Shown: positions 16,866 to 24,944 of the stretch, in pieces | How positions within the stretch are numbered: position 1 is the first letter of the stretch | Layout of the letters: each line of letters starts with the position of its first letter | Origin: Streptomyces ruber | GTDB taxonomy: Bacteria; Actinomycetota; Actinomycetes; Streptomycetales; Streptomycetaceae | DNA length: 64,000 nucleotides | Reading direction: 5' to 3' | Assembly: GCF_014648075.1 (NCBI RefSeq) | Contig: NZ_BMQK01000023.1 | Span: forward strand, 40,045-104,044 | The notes under the pieces: generated by a model | The model's input: only the letters and a program-made list of their open reading frames with translations | Told to the model about the DNA's origin: nothing | The model's database searches: none | Position numbers and translations under genes: made by a program

Positions 16866-17307
16866 ACTCGTGAAGACCCTTGCGCCTGAACTTTCTTCAG
16901 TGCTCCGACTCGGCTTGACCGGGGGGCCGTACAGGACTTACGTTCTCAATGTGCGGCCTTTCATGGCCGCCATGGACGCGAAGCCCCCGGTTGTTCCCCC
17001 GTGATCGGGGGCTTCGTTCTGCCCACGATCCCCCCTCGGCGACGTCTCCGAGGCGCGATCCGTTCACCCTGGGTCACCGAGTGCGGTGCGCCCCGTCCGC
17101 TCCCACCTCGCAAGACGGGGCGTGCGGCACCCTTCGGCGGGCCACTCCCCCGCAGGTACGATGCCTTCGGTGCGACCTTCGGACGGCTGCTTCAGCGCAC
17201 CGTGACAACTCCCGTCCGCAGCACAGCGGTTCGACGAGGGCTGCCGACGGCACTGCTCGGTGGCAGCCGATGGCATACCGACGGGGGCACGGTTTGTGGG
17301 GGACGTG
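16866..17307. other. 442-bp intergenic region with small-RNA candidate and hairpins
   Basis: After the kinase gene there is a promoter-like pair (TTGACC 16915-16920, 18 bp, TACGTT 16939-16944), a short hairpin and a strong hairpin ending at 17016, described separately. Further right is a 9-bp stem CGCCCCGTC/GACGGGGCG (17089-17097 and 17114-17122). The remainder holds no convincing reading frame; the AAA gene's promoter must lie within it. Confidence 0.5.
16951..17016 (+). ncRNA. Candidate small RNA with own promoter and terminator
   Basis: TTGACC-N18-TACGTT just upstream would start transcription near 16951. The predicted ~66-nt RNA has a hairpin GCGGCC-tttcat-GGCCGC (16953-16970) and ends in a perfect 11-bp terminator stem CGAAGCCCCCG/CGGGGGCTTCG (16979-16989 and 17006-17016) followed by TTCT. 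A 13-codon frame beginning ATGGCCGCC and ending within the loop is also possible, so a leader peptide is an alternative. Confidence 0.5.
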
Positions 17308-19176
17308 ATGGACTTCGGCACGCGGGGCCCCGAGGCTCCCGCCGACCTCGCCTGGGTGCGAGGCGTGGACGCCTACACCATGGGGGCCTACCCGCAGGCG
17401 GAGGAGGAGTTCCGCACCGCGGTGCGGATGGATCCCGGGATGGCCGACGGCTGGCTCGGGCTGCACGCGCTGCGGGTGGACACGACCACCGCGCTGCTCA
17501 GGATGTTCCGGCACCGGGAGCGCTTCGGCGAGCAGCGGGCCCGGCACCGGCGCACCCTCAACTCCTGGTACTGGCTGGGCTGGTGGGTGCAGCCGGTGCT
17601 GGAGAGCCCCCGCGACCTGCTGCTGGCGCACGCCTCGCACTGGCTGGACGGCCGGCACGTCCCCGAACTGGACCGGGCACTCGCGGGACTGCCCCCCGTC
17701 GACGCCGACCCCCAGGTCCGGTTCCTGCACGCCTGCCGCGCCTATCTCGTCAAGGACTGGGAGCAACTGGTCCGGCACACGGACCCGCTGATCGACGACC
17801 CGATGCTGGGCATCGAGGCGGGCCTGTTCGGCGGCATGGCCCGGGTCCGGCTGGAGATGTACGGACAGGCGGAGCCGCTGCTGTCGACCGCGCTGATGCG
17901 CTGCCGCAGCGAGCAGCCGCAGCGCAAGGAGCTGCGGTACTGGCTGGCACGGGCCCACGAGGGCACCGGACGGTCCGCGGCGGCGCTGCCCCTGTACCGG
18001 GCCGTGCACCGGGTGGACCCGGCCTTCATGGACACCTCCGCCCGGCTCGCGGCGATCGCCGAGGGGGACGGGCTCGACGACGCGGGCGACCTCGCGGCAC
18101 TGGCGCTGGGCGGGGGCGGACCGGACCTCCTGGACGGACCGGACGGCGTCGACCCGATCTTCGGCATCGAGGAACGGGACCTGAAGATCGAACCCGACCT
18201 CCCCCCGCCGGGCGGACTGCCGCCGGAGACGACCGACACCGTGGTGCGCGAGAAGGCCGCCGTGACGCCGGTCCAGCCGCTGCCCACCGGGCCCACCGAT
18301 CCCGTCCTGCTGGAGGAGGCGCTCGCGCAGCTGGAGCGCATGGTGGGCCTGGAGCCGGTCAAGCGCCAGGTCAAGGCGCTCTCGGCGCAGCTCAACATGG
18401 CGCGGCTGCGGGCGGGGCAGGGGCTGCCCGTGCAACCGCCCAAGCGGCACTTCGTCTTCTCGGGTCCCTCCGGCACCGGCAAGACGACGGTCGCCCGGAT
18501 CCTCGGCCGCGTCTTCTACGCGCTGGGGCTGCTGGGCGGCGACCATCTGGTGGAGGCGCAGCGCGCCGACCTGGTGGGCGAGTACCTCGGGCAGACGGCG
18601 GTGAAGGCCAACGAGCTGATCGACTCGGCGATCGGCGGCGTCCTGTTCGTGGACGAGGCGTACTCGCTGTCCAACTCCGGGTACGGCAAGGGCGACGCGT
18701 ACGGCGACGAGGCCCTGCAGGTGCTGCTGAAGCGCGCGGAGGACAACCGCGACCACCTCGTCGTCATCCTGGCGGGCTATCCGGAGGGCATGGACCGGCT
18801 GCTCGCCGCCAACCCCGGACTGTCCTCCCGCTTCACCACCCGCGTCGACTTCCCCTCGTACCGGCCCCTCGAACTCACCTCCATCGGCGAGGTGCTGGCC
18901 GCGGAGAACGGGGACGTCTGGGACGAGGAGGCGCTGGACGAGCTGCGCTCCATCAGCGGCCACGTCGTGGAACAGGGCTGGATCGACGAGCTCGGCAACG
19001 GGCGGTTCCTGCGGACCCTGTACGAGAAGAGCTGTGCGTACCGGGACCTGCGGCTGTCGGGTTATCCGTCCGTGCCGACGAGGGACGACCTGTCGACCCT
19101 GCGGCTGCCGGACCTGATGCAGGCGTACGGGGAGGTCCTGTCCGGACGGGCACCGCAGGGTCCGTCGGCCATGTGA
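17308..19176 (+). CDS. TPR-AAA ATPase of the EccA/CbxX type
   Basis: A 622-residue protein. Residues about 1-285 are helical TPR-like repeats (AYPQAEEEFRTAVRMDP; PLLSTALMRC; ALPLYRAVHRVDP); a Pro/Asp-rich linker follows; residues about 340-610 are a CbxX/CfqX-type AAA domain with Walker A GPSGTGKTT (386-394), Walker B GVLFVDEAYSL, sensor SSRFTTRVDFPSY and the pore-loop stretch YGKGDAYGDEAL. This two-part layout matches EccA of type VII secretion, yet no ESX genes occur nearby. Alternatively it is a stand-alone rubisco-activase-like remodeller. ATG chosen for GGGGGA just upstream. Confidence 0.88.
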   Translation: MDFGTRGPEAPADLAWVRGVDAYTMGAYPQAEEEFRTAVRMDPGMADGWLGLHALRVDTTTALLRMFRHRERFGEQRARHRRTLNSWYWLGWWVQPVLESPRDLLLAHASHWLDGRHVPELDRALAGLPPVDADPQVRFLHACRAYLVKDWEQLVRHTDPLIDDPMLGIEAGLFGGMARVRLEMYGQAEPLLSTALMRCRSEQPQRKELRYWLARAHEGTGRSAAALPLYRAVHRVDPAFMDTSARLAAIAEGDGLDDAGDLAALALGGGGPDLLDGPDGVDPIFGIEERDLKIEPDLPPPGGLPPETTDTVVREKAAVTPVQPLPTGPTDPVLLEEALAQLERMVGLEPVKRQVKALSAQLNMARLRAGQGLPVQPPKRHFVFSGPSGTGKTTVARILGRVFYALGLLGGDHLVEAQRADLVGEYLGQTAVKANELIDSAIGGVLFVDEAYSLSNSGYGKGDAYGDEALQVLLKRAEDNRDHLVVILAGYPEGMDRLLAANPGLSSRFTTRVDFPSYRPLELTSIGEVLAAENGDVWDEEALDELRSISGHVVEQGWIDELGNGRFLRTLYEKSCAYRDLRLSGYPSVPTRDDLSTLRLPDLMQAYGEVLSGRAPQGPSAM

Positions 19177-19453
19177 GCCGGCGGGCCGGATGAGCCGGCC
19201 GGGCGGGACGGCGCCGCGCGGCACCGCGCCCGGGCAGCCCGCCACGGCCGTCCCCTCGGCAGCGGGACGCACTGCGGGCCGGCCACGCACGAGCGAGGTG
19301 AGGGCGATGCCGAGCCGGGTGCCGGGGAGCTGGAAGGAGAGCCCTTGCGGGCGCCCGCCACCTCGCGGCCCCGGCGGCGGCGCACGGGAACGCCTCCGTC
19401 ACCGCACTGTTCCGGACGGCGGTCCGTACGGCAGGGTCACCTGCGGTTCCCCG

Positions 19454-19909
19454 TCACCCTTCGCGCGGCTCCCGGTGGGTGGCACCGTGCGCCTCGGCGA
19501 GCGCCCGCAGCGCCCGCGCGTCCTCGATCGCGTGCTGCCTGGAGATGCCCGGCTGGATGCCGAGCACGGGCAGGCTGGTGCCGTCGCTGAGGTCGAGGAA
19601 GACCCAGGGGTCGCCGGAACGGAGGTTGACCCGGAGGATCTCCGCCCAATCCAGGCGCCTTCTGCCCGCGATGTTCACGACGGTGACCCCGGACTCGTCG
19701 GCGACGACCCTGGGCCGGGCGAGCAGGAACAGCACGCCGCCGAGCAGCGCCCCGGTGAAGACGAAGCTGAGCCGCTCCCCCGGGCCGAGGTGCTTCAGGA
19801 GCAGCCCGACCACCGTGATCACCACGAAGATCGCGACGCCCGCGGTGAGCAGGACGGCCCGGGTGCGGCCCGGCCGGAACGTGACGGGAAGAGCGGGCAG
19901 ATCCGACAT
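19454..19909 (-). CDS. Bacterial PH-domain membrane protein
   Basis: A 151-residue protein with two hydrophobic helices (about residues 19-40 and 50-65) followed by a small PH-like beta domain (VVADESGVTVVNIAGRRRL, DWAEILRVNL, WVFLDLSDGTSLPVLGIQPG). Proteins of this build are common in actinobacteria and their function is unknown. It lies 56 bp downstream of hisG on the same strand, at the end of the riboflavin-histidine gene run, and is probably cotranscribed with it. Confidence 0.82.
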   Translation of the reverse strand: MSDLPALPVTFRPGRTRAVLLTAGVAIFVVITVVGLLLKHLGPGERLSFVFTGALLGGVLFLLARPRVVADESGVTVVNIAGRRRLDWAEILRVNLRSGDPWVFLDLSDGTSLPVLGIQPGISRQHAIEDARALRALAEAHGATHREPREG

Positions 19910-19965
19910 CGGAATCGGTTCCTCGAACCTCGGTGAGAAGTCAGGCCTCGGATGCGGCGGCGGTG

Positions 19966-20823
19966 TCAGAGGCGGCAGGCGTGGATGGCCGTGGTCAGGA
20001 TGGCCCGTGCGCCGAGCGCGTACAGGTCGTCCATGATCCGCTGCGCCTCCCTGGCCGGGACCATCGCGCGGACGGCGACCCAGCCCTCGTTGTGCAGCGG
20101 GGAGACGGTCGGCGACTCCAGGCCCGGGGTGACGGCGACGGCCTTCTCCAGCTGCTCGACGCGGCAGTCGTAGTCCATCATCACGTACGTGCGGGCCACC
20201 AGGACGCCCTGGAGGCGCCGCAGGAACTGCTGCACTTTCGGCTCGGTCTCGGACTCGGCGTCCGCGCCGGTGCGGCGGACGACGACCGCCTCGGACTTCA
20301 TGATCGGCTCGCCGATCACCTCGAGGCCCGCGTTGCGCAGCGAGGTGCCGGTCTCCACGACGTCGGCGATGACCTCCGCGACGCCCAGCTCGATGGCCGT
20401 CTCCACGGCGCCGTCGAGGTGGACGACGGAGGCGTCGATGCCGTTGTCGGCGAGGTGCCCCGCGACGATGCCCTCGTACGAGGTGGCGACCGTCATGCCG
20501 CCGAGGTCCTGGACGCCGCTCGCCGTGCCCGGCTTGGTGGCGTAGCGGAACGTCGAGCGGGCGAAGCCGAGCGGCAGGATCTCCTCGGCGTTCGCTCCGG
20601 AGTCGATGAGCAGGTCACGGCCGGTGATGCCGATGTCGAGGCGGCCGGAGGAGACGTAGATCGCGATGTCGCGGGGGCGGAGGTAGAAGAACTCGACCTC
20701 GTTGACCGGGTCGACGATGCGCAGTTCCTTGGACTCGCGGCGCTGCTGGTAGCCGGCCTCATGCAGCATCTCCGCCGCAGGGCCGGAGAGGGAACCCTTG
20801 TTGGGGACGGCGATGCGCAGCAT
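19966..20823 (-). CDS. hisG: ATP phosphoribosyltransferase (long form)
   Basis: A 285-residue first enzyme of histidine synthesis, joining ATP and PRPP. MLRIAVPNKGSLSGPA begins the catalytic domain; the PRPP-binding loop is EVIADVVETGTSLRNAGLEV; residues about 215-285 form the C-terminal regulatory domain (VQQFLRRLQGVLVARTYVMM) that binds histidine, so feedback inhibition is expected. It follows hisE by 88 bp; the other his genes are not in the window. Confidence 0.97.
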   Translation of the reverse strand: MLRIAVPNKGSLSGPAAEMLHEAGYQQRRESKELRIVDPVNEVEFFYLRPRDIAIYVSSGRLDIGITGRDLLIDSGANAEEILPLGFARSTFRYATKPGTASGVQDLGGMTVATSYEGIVAGHLADNGIDASVVHLDGAVETAIELGVAEVIADVVETGTSLRNAGLEVIGEPIMKSEAVVVRRTGADAESETEPKVQQFLRRLQGVLVARTYVMMDYDCRVEQLEKAVAVTPGLESPTVSPLHNEGWVAVRAMVPAREAQRIMDDLYALGARAILTTAIHACRL

Positions 20824-20911
20824 GAGCGGGGCTTCCTTCGTTCGACGCGATGGGACGGGACGTGCTGGGTGTACGGGACGTGCGGGGCGTGTCGGTCGGG
20901 GGAGACGCGGC

Positions 20912-21184
20912 CTAGAGGTGGGCGTAGACGTCGTCGAGGGAGATCCCGCGCGCGACCATCATCACCTGGACGTGGTAGAGCAGCTGGGAGATCTCCTCGG
21001 CGGCGGCGTCCTTGCCCTCGTACTCCGCGGCCATCCAGACCTCGGCCGCCTCCTCGACGACCTTCTTGCCGATGGCATGGACACCCTTGTCGACCAGCTC
21101 GGCCGTGCGCGAGGTGGCGGGGTCGCCGTGGGTCGCCTTGTGCTGGAGCTCGGTGAACAGCTCCTCGAACGTCTTCTTGGACAT
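20912..21184 (-). CDS. hisE: Phosphoribosyl-ATP pyrophosphatase
   Basis: A 90-residue all-alpha MazG-like enzyme that removes pyrophosphate from phosphoribosyl-ATP, the second histidine step. The signature IGKKVVEEAAEVWMAA with its metal-binding glutamates and LLYHVQVMMVARGISLDDV are clear. ATG at MSKKTF is preferred; a GTG three codons upstream is possible. It is stand-alone rather than fused to HisI, as usual in actinobacteria, and is placed with hisG. Confidence 0.96.
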   Translation of the reverse strand: MSKKTFEELFTELQHKATHGDPATSRTAELVDKGVHAIGKKVVEEAAEVWMAAEYEGKDAAAEEISQLLYHVQVMMVARGISLDDVYAHL

Positions 21185-21218
21185 GGTGCCCACTACCCTA
21201 CGCGTACCCGCGGGTGCC

Positions 21219-21704
21219 TCAGCGCCAGGGCTCGGATACCGAACGCAGGGTGGCGGCGGTGGCGACGGCGGCGGTCACCGCCTCGTGCCCCTTGTCCTCG
21301 GCGGAGCCGGGCAGCCCCGCGCGGTCCAGGGCCTGCTCCTCGGTGTCGCAGGTCAGCACGCCGAAGCCGACGGGGACCCCGGTGTCGACGGAGACCTGGG
21401 TGAGGCCCTGGGTGACGCCCTGGCAGACGTAGTCGAAGTGGGGGGTGCCGCCGCGGATCACGACGCCGAGCGCCACGATCGCGTCGTAGCCGCGGCCCGC
21501 GAGGACCTTGGCGACGACGGGCAGCTCGAAGCTGCCGGGGACCCGCAGCAGCGTCGGCTCGTCGATGCCCAGCTCGCGCAGGGCGCGCAGGGCCCCGTCG
21601 ACGAGACCGTCCATGACCTTCTCGTGCCACTGGGCCGCGACGACCGCCACGCGCAGGTCGCCGCAGTTGCGTACGGACAGTTCGGGTGCGCCCTTGCCGC
21701 TCAC
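21219..21704 (-). CDS. ribH: 6,7-dimethyl-8-ribityllumazine synthase
   Basis: A 161-residue lumazine synthase, the penultimate riboflavin enzyme, joining the ribityl-uracil and dihydroxybutanone phosphate. Conserved blocks are RVPGSFELPVVAK, VALGVVIRGGTPHFDYVC and VPVGFGVLTCDTEEQALDRAG. GTG start with AGGAGA upstream. It sits 43 bp after ribBA and 34 bp before hisE, so riboflavin and histidine genes appear to share a transcript. Confidence 0.97.
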   Translation of the reverse strand: MSGKGAPELSVRNCGDLRVAVVAAQWHEKVMDGLVDGALRALRELGIDEPTLLRVPGSFELPVVAKVLAGRGYDAIVALGVVIRGGTPHFDYVCQGVTQGLTQVSVDTGVPVGFGVLTCDTEEQALDRAGLPGSAEDKGHEAVTAAVATAATLRSVSEPWR

Positions 21705-21747
21705 GTCTCTCCTTGGTTCTTCTGGTTCTTCGCTGCTTGCCGTGCTG

Positions 21748-23109
21748 TCACTGATTGCCGCAGGTGGACACGGTGCCCGTGTCCAGCCAGGGCAGGTCGT
21801 GCCCCATCCGGTCCCGCTTGGTGCGCAGGTAGCGGAGGTTGTGCTCACCGGCCTGCACGGGCATCGGCTCCCTGCCGGTGACCTCCAGGCCGTGACGGGT
21901 GAGCGCCTCGGTCTTCTCCGGGTTGTTGGTCATCAGGCGCACGCTGCGTACGCCGAGGTCCTTCAGGATCTGGGCGCCCGCGGCGTAGTCCCGGGCGTCG
22001 GCGGGCAGGCCGAGCTCCAGGTTGGCGTCGAGGGTGTCGCGGCCGCGCTCCTGGAGTTCGTACGCGCGCAGCTTGGACAGCAGGCCGATGCCGCGCCCCT
22101 CGTGGCCGCGCAGGTAGACGACCACGCCCCGGCCCTCGGCCGCGATGCGCCCCAGCGAGGTCTGGAGCTGGGGGCCGCAGTCGCAGCGCAGGGAGTGGAA
22201 GACGTCGCCCGTCAGGCACTCGGAGTGGACGCGGGCGAGGACGTCCTCGCCGTCGCCGATGTCGCCGTGGACGAGGGCCACGTGCTCGACGCCGTCGACG
22301 GTGGAGCGGTAGCCGTACGCGGTGAACTCGCCGAACGCCGTGGGCAGCTGGGTCCTCGCCTCGCGGCGGACGGTGGGCTCCGCGGTGCGGCGGTAGGCGA
22401 TCAGGTCCTCGATGGAGATGATCGTCAGGCCGTGCTTGCGGGCGAAGGCGACCAGCTCGGGCAGGCGCAGCATGCGCCCGTCCTCGCCCGCGATCTCGAC
22501 GATGGCGCCGGCGGGGCGCAGTCCGGCGAGCCGGGCGAGGTCGACGGCGGCCTCGGTGTGGCCGTCGCGTGCGAGCACGCCGCCGGGCCGGGCGCGCAGC
22601 GGGAAGACATGGCCGGGGCGGACGAAGTCGCCCGGCTGCGCCGCGCCGCTCGCCAGCAGCCGGAGGGTGGTGGCGCGGTCGGCCGCCGAGATGCCGGTGG
22701 TGACGCCGTGGGCCTCGGCGGCGTCCACGGAGACGGTGAACGCGGTCTTCATCGACTCGTTGTTGTCGGAGACCATCTGCGGGAGGTCGAGCCGGTCGAG
22801 CTCGTCGCCCTCCATGGGCGCGCAGATCAGGCCCCGGCACTCGCTCATCATGAAGGCGACGATCTCGGGGGTGGCCATCTCGGCGGCGACGACGAGGTCG
22901 CCCTCGTTCTCCCGGTCCTCGTCGTCGACGACCACGACGGGCCGGCCGGCGGCGATGTCGGCGACGGCCTGCTCGACCGGGTCGAGGTGGAAGCCGTCGA
23001 GGCTGTCGGTGCTGTAGAGGACCCGCATGGGGGGCTTGACGGCGGATTCCTCGGGCAGGGTGCCGGACGTGCCCTCTCGGGGCGGCGCGGGCGAGGTGCG
23101 GGCGGTCAT
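21748..23109 (-). CDS. ribBA: Bifunctional DHBP synthase / GTP cyclohydrolase II
   Basis: A 453-residue fusion. The N-terminal half (to about residue 235) makes 3,4-dihydroxy-2-butanone 4-phosphate from ribulose 5-phosphate (DDEDRENEGDLV acidic metal site, GHVFPLRA). The C-terminal half is GTP cyclohydrolase II with the zinc cysteines in SECLTGDVFHSLRCDCG and catalytic GHEGRGIGL. The ATG overlaps the ribM stop as ATGA. About 35 extra N-terminal residues precede MRVLYSTD; an internal ATG there is a possible shorter start. Controlled through the FMN riboswitch upstream of ribE. Confidence 0.96.
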   Translation of the reverse strand: MTARTSPAPPREGTSGTLPEESAVKPPMRVLYSTDSLDGFHLDPVEQAVADIAAGRPVVVVDDEDRENEGDLVVAAEMATPEIVAFMMSECRGLICAPMEGDELDRLDLPQMVSDNNESMKTAFTVSVDAAEAHGVTTGISAADRATTLRLLASGAAQPGDFVRPGHVFPLRARPGGVLARDGHTEAAVDLARLAGLRPAGAIVEIAGEDGRMLRLPELVAFARKHGLTIISIEDLIAYRRTAEPTVRREARTQLPTAFGEFTAYGYRSTVDGVEHVALVHGDIGDGEDVLARVHSECLTGDVFHSLRCDCGPQLQTSLGRIAAEGRGVVVYLRGHEGRGIGLLSKLRAYELQERGRDTLDANLELGLPADARDYAAGAQILKDLGVRSVRLMTNNPEKTEALTRHGLEVTGREPMPVQAGEHNLRYLRTKRDRMGHDLPWLDTGTVSTCGNQ

Positions 23110-23741
23110 GCGGGGGCTCCTTCCATGGCGGGCTGACGGGAGCGCAGCCACCAGTCGCGCATGCCCCACAGGACGAGCGCGCCGTAGATGACGTAGACGA
23201 ATCCGGAGAAGGCGAAGCCGTTGGCGAAGTTCAGGGGGACGCCGACGAGGTCGACGAGCAGCCAGGCGAACCAGAACTCGACCATGCCGCGCGCCTGGGC
23301 GTACATGGCGACGACCGTGCCGACGAAGATGTACGCGTCGGGCCAGGGGTCCCAGGACAGGGCCGGGAAGGCGGTGAACAGCGTGCCGACGGCGAGGGTG
23401 CCGAGGGCGGCCGTGGCGACGAGCCAGGCGCGTTCGTGCCAGGTGGCGAACCGTACGGCGATGGAGCCGTCCGCGGACTGGCCCCTGCCGCGGCTCCACT
23501 GCCGGAAACCCCAGGCGGCGACGAGCATGACGACGACCTGCTTGCCCGCGCTGCCGGAGAGGTGGGCGGTGGCGAAGGCGGCGAAGAGGATGAGGCCGGA
23601 GAGGAACTGCACGGGCCAGCTCCACAGGGAGCGGCGCCAGCCGAGCGCGAGGCCGAGCAGACCGATGACGTTGCCGATCATGTCCGACCACTTGATGTGC
23701 TGGTGGAACAGGACGAAGGCCTCGGAATTGAGCCAGTTCAC
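23106..23741 (-). CDS. ribM: PnuC-family transporter, probable riboflavin importer RibM
   Basis: A 211-residue PnuC-fold membrane protein with about 7-8 hydrophobic segments; the motifs WSWPVQFLSGLILF, WDPWPDAYIFVGTVVAMYAQAR and WLLVDLVGVPLNF are the family's transport core. PnuC proteins carry nicotinamide riboside, but members inside riboflavin operons behind FMN riboswitches (RibM/PnuX of Corynebacterium and Streptomyces) import riboflavin by facilitated diffusion. The location here, with 4-bp overlaps to both ribE and ribBA, strongly favours RibM. GTG start. Confidence 0.9.
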   Translation of the reverse strand: MNWLNSEAFVLFHQHIKWSDMIGNVIGLLGLALGWRRSLWSWPVQFLSGLILFAAFATAHLSGSAGKQVVVMLVAAWGFRQWSRGRGQSADGSIAVRFATWHERAWLVATAALGTLAVGTLFTAFPALSWDPWPDAYIFVGTVVAMYAQARGMVEFWFAWLLVDLVGVPLNFANGFAFSGFVYVIYGALVLWGMRDWWLRSRQPAMEGAPA

Positions 23742-24340
23742 TTGCCTGCCTCCTGCCCCGCGAGCAGCCGCTCGACGTACTTGGCGATGATGTCGACCTC
23801 GAGGTTGACAAGATCGCCGCGCTGCTTGTTCCCGAGTGTGGTCAGGGCGAGCGTGGTGGGGATGAGACTGACGGTGAAGTGGTCGGGTCCCGCGTCGACG
23901 ACGGTGAGACTGATGCCGTCGACGGTGATGGAGCCCTTCTCGACCACGTAGCGCGCGAGGTCCGCGGGGAGCGAGATCCTCACGATCTCCCAGTGCTCGG
24001 AGGGCTCGCGCGCCAGGATCTCGCCGGTGCCGTCGACGTGGCCCTGCACGATGTGCCCGCCGAGGCGCGCGCCCACGGCCGTCGGGCGTTCCAGGTTGAC
24101 GCGGGAGCCGACCGTGAGGGCGCCGAGGGCGGAGCGGTGCAGGGTCTCCGCCATGACGTCGGCGGTGAACTCGTCGCCCGCGTGCTCCACGACGGTGAGA
24201 CAGACGCCGTTGACGGCGATGGAGTCGCCGTGCCGCGCGCCTTTTGTGACGACGGGACCGCGCAGACGGAAGCGGGAGGAGTCGCCGAGGTTCTCGACGG
24301 CGGTGACCTCACCCAGCTCTTCGACGATTCCGGTGAACAC
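23738..24340 (-). CDS. ribE: Riboflavin synthase alpha chain
   Basis: A 200-residue enzyme that dismutates two lumazines to riboflavin. It shows the two internally repeated lumazine-binding barrels: first starting MFTGIVEELGEV with SIAVNGVCLTV, second with GGHIVQGHVDGTG and SITVDGISLTVV. First gene of the riboflavin unit, 168 nt downstream of an FMN riboswitch. Its stop overlaps the GTG of ribM. Confidence 0.97.
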   Translation of the reverse strand: MFTGIVEELGEVTAVENLGDSSRFRLRGPVVTKGARHGDSIAVNGVCLTVVEHAGDEFTADVMAETLHRSALGALTVGSRVNLERPTAVGARLGGHIVQGHVDGTGEILAREPSEHWEIVRISLPADLARYVVEKGSITVDGISLTVVDAGPDHFTVSLIPTTLALTTLGNKQRGDLVNLEVDIIAKYVERLLAGQEAGK

Positions 24341-24507
24341 TTCCCGGGTCCTCCTGCCTCATGGGGCTCGGATCGGACTCCGGGGCTGTCGAGAAGACAG
24401 ACATGAACGGACCGCGACACCGGGAGCGACGCCGTGTGTGAGACCCGCCCCTCACAGTGGAGGACGGACCGAGAACAGACGGCGGCGCGCACGTATGCCC
24501 GCCCGCC

Positions 24508-24634
24508 GCGCACTGCCTCCCATCCGGACTTTAACCGTCGGTCCAGGAATTTCACCTGGTCAACCGGCCGCTGGAAGCGACCGGGTCGCGGACTGTAACC
24601 GCCGGTTCGGACTTTCACCGACCCCGGAGTGCGC
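24508..24634 (-). promoter_or_regulatory. FMN riboswitch (RFN element)
   Basis: On the minus strand the conserved RFN blocks occur in order: GGGGTCGGTGAAAGTCC, AACCGGCGGTTACAGTCCGC, GACCAGGTGAAATTCCTGG, ACCGACGGTTAAAGTCCGGA and GGGAGGCAGTGCGC. The closing stem P1 pairs GCGCACT with AGTGCGC exactly (24508-24514 with 24628-24634). It lies 168 nt upstream of ribE. FMN binding would reduce expression of ribE-ribM-ribBA-ribH and probably the following his genes; whether by termination or by hiding the ribosome site is not evident. Confidence 0.96.
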
Positions 24635-24804
24635 TGCTTCTGGTACATGGCCAGTGTGCCACGCCTGATCGTCACTCAGGCGGGCGGATGCTGTGGGGTG
24701 GCTCACAGACGGCTTTCTCGCGCTTCCCCGGCGGCCGCCGGGGGGACCACCAAGAGGGCGGCATGCCCTTTCGCGCACGACGACGCGCCTGGTCGCACCA
24801 CTGC

Positions 24805-24853
24805 GCATCAACCGGTCCGCATCAACCGGCCCCTGCTTATTGACCAGTTGGTC
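24805..24853. repeat. Direct repeats and inverted repeat upstream of the rib unit
   Basis: GCATCAACCGG occurs twice in direct orientation (24805-24815 and 24819-24829), followed by the inverted repeat GACCA-gt-TGGTC (24842-24853). They lie 170-220 bp upstream of the FMN riboswitch, in the gap between ribE's leader and the end of the ROK gene (24635-24944). That gap holds no gene. A regulator site is possible. Confidence 0.5.
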
Positions 24854-24944
24854 TAGTCCTCTTAGGGTCGGCGATCACGGCAGCCCCTTCGAACGACCCG
24901 GCGGCGGTGACGAAGGCCCTTGCCCCGCCGCCGGGTCTCCAGCG

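Noticed and set aside
16949..17308. Frame starting ATGTGCGGCCTT with three Trp/Cys codons near its start, resembling a leader peptide
   Set aside because: It runs on for over 100 codons through terminator-like hairpins with poor coding character; kept only as an alternative reading of the small RNA region.
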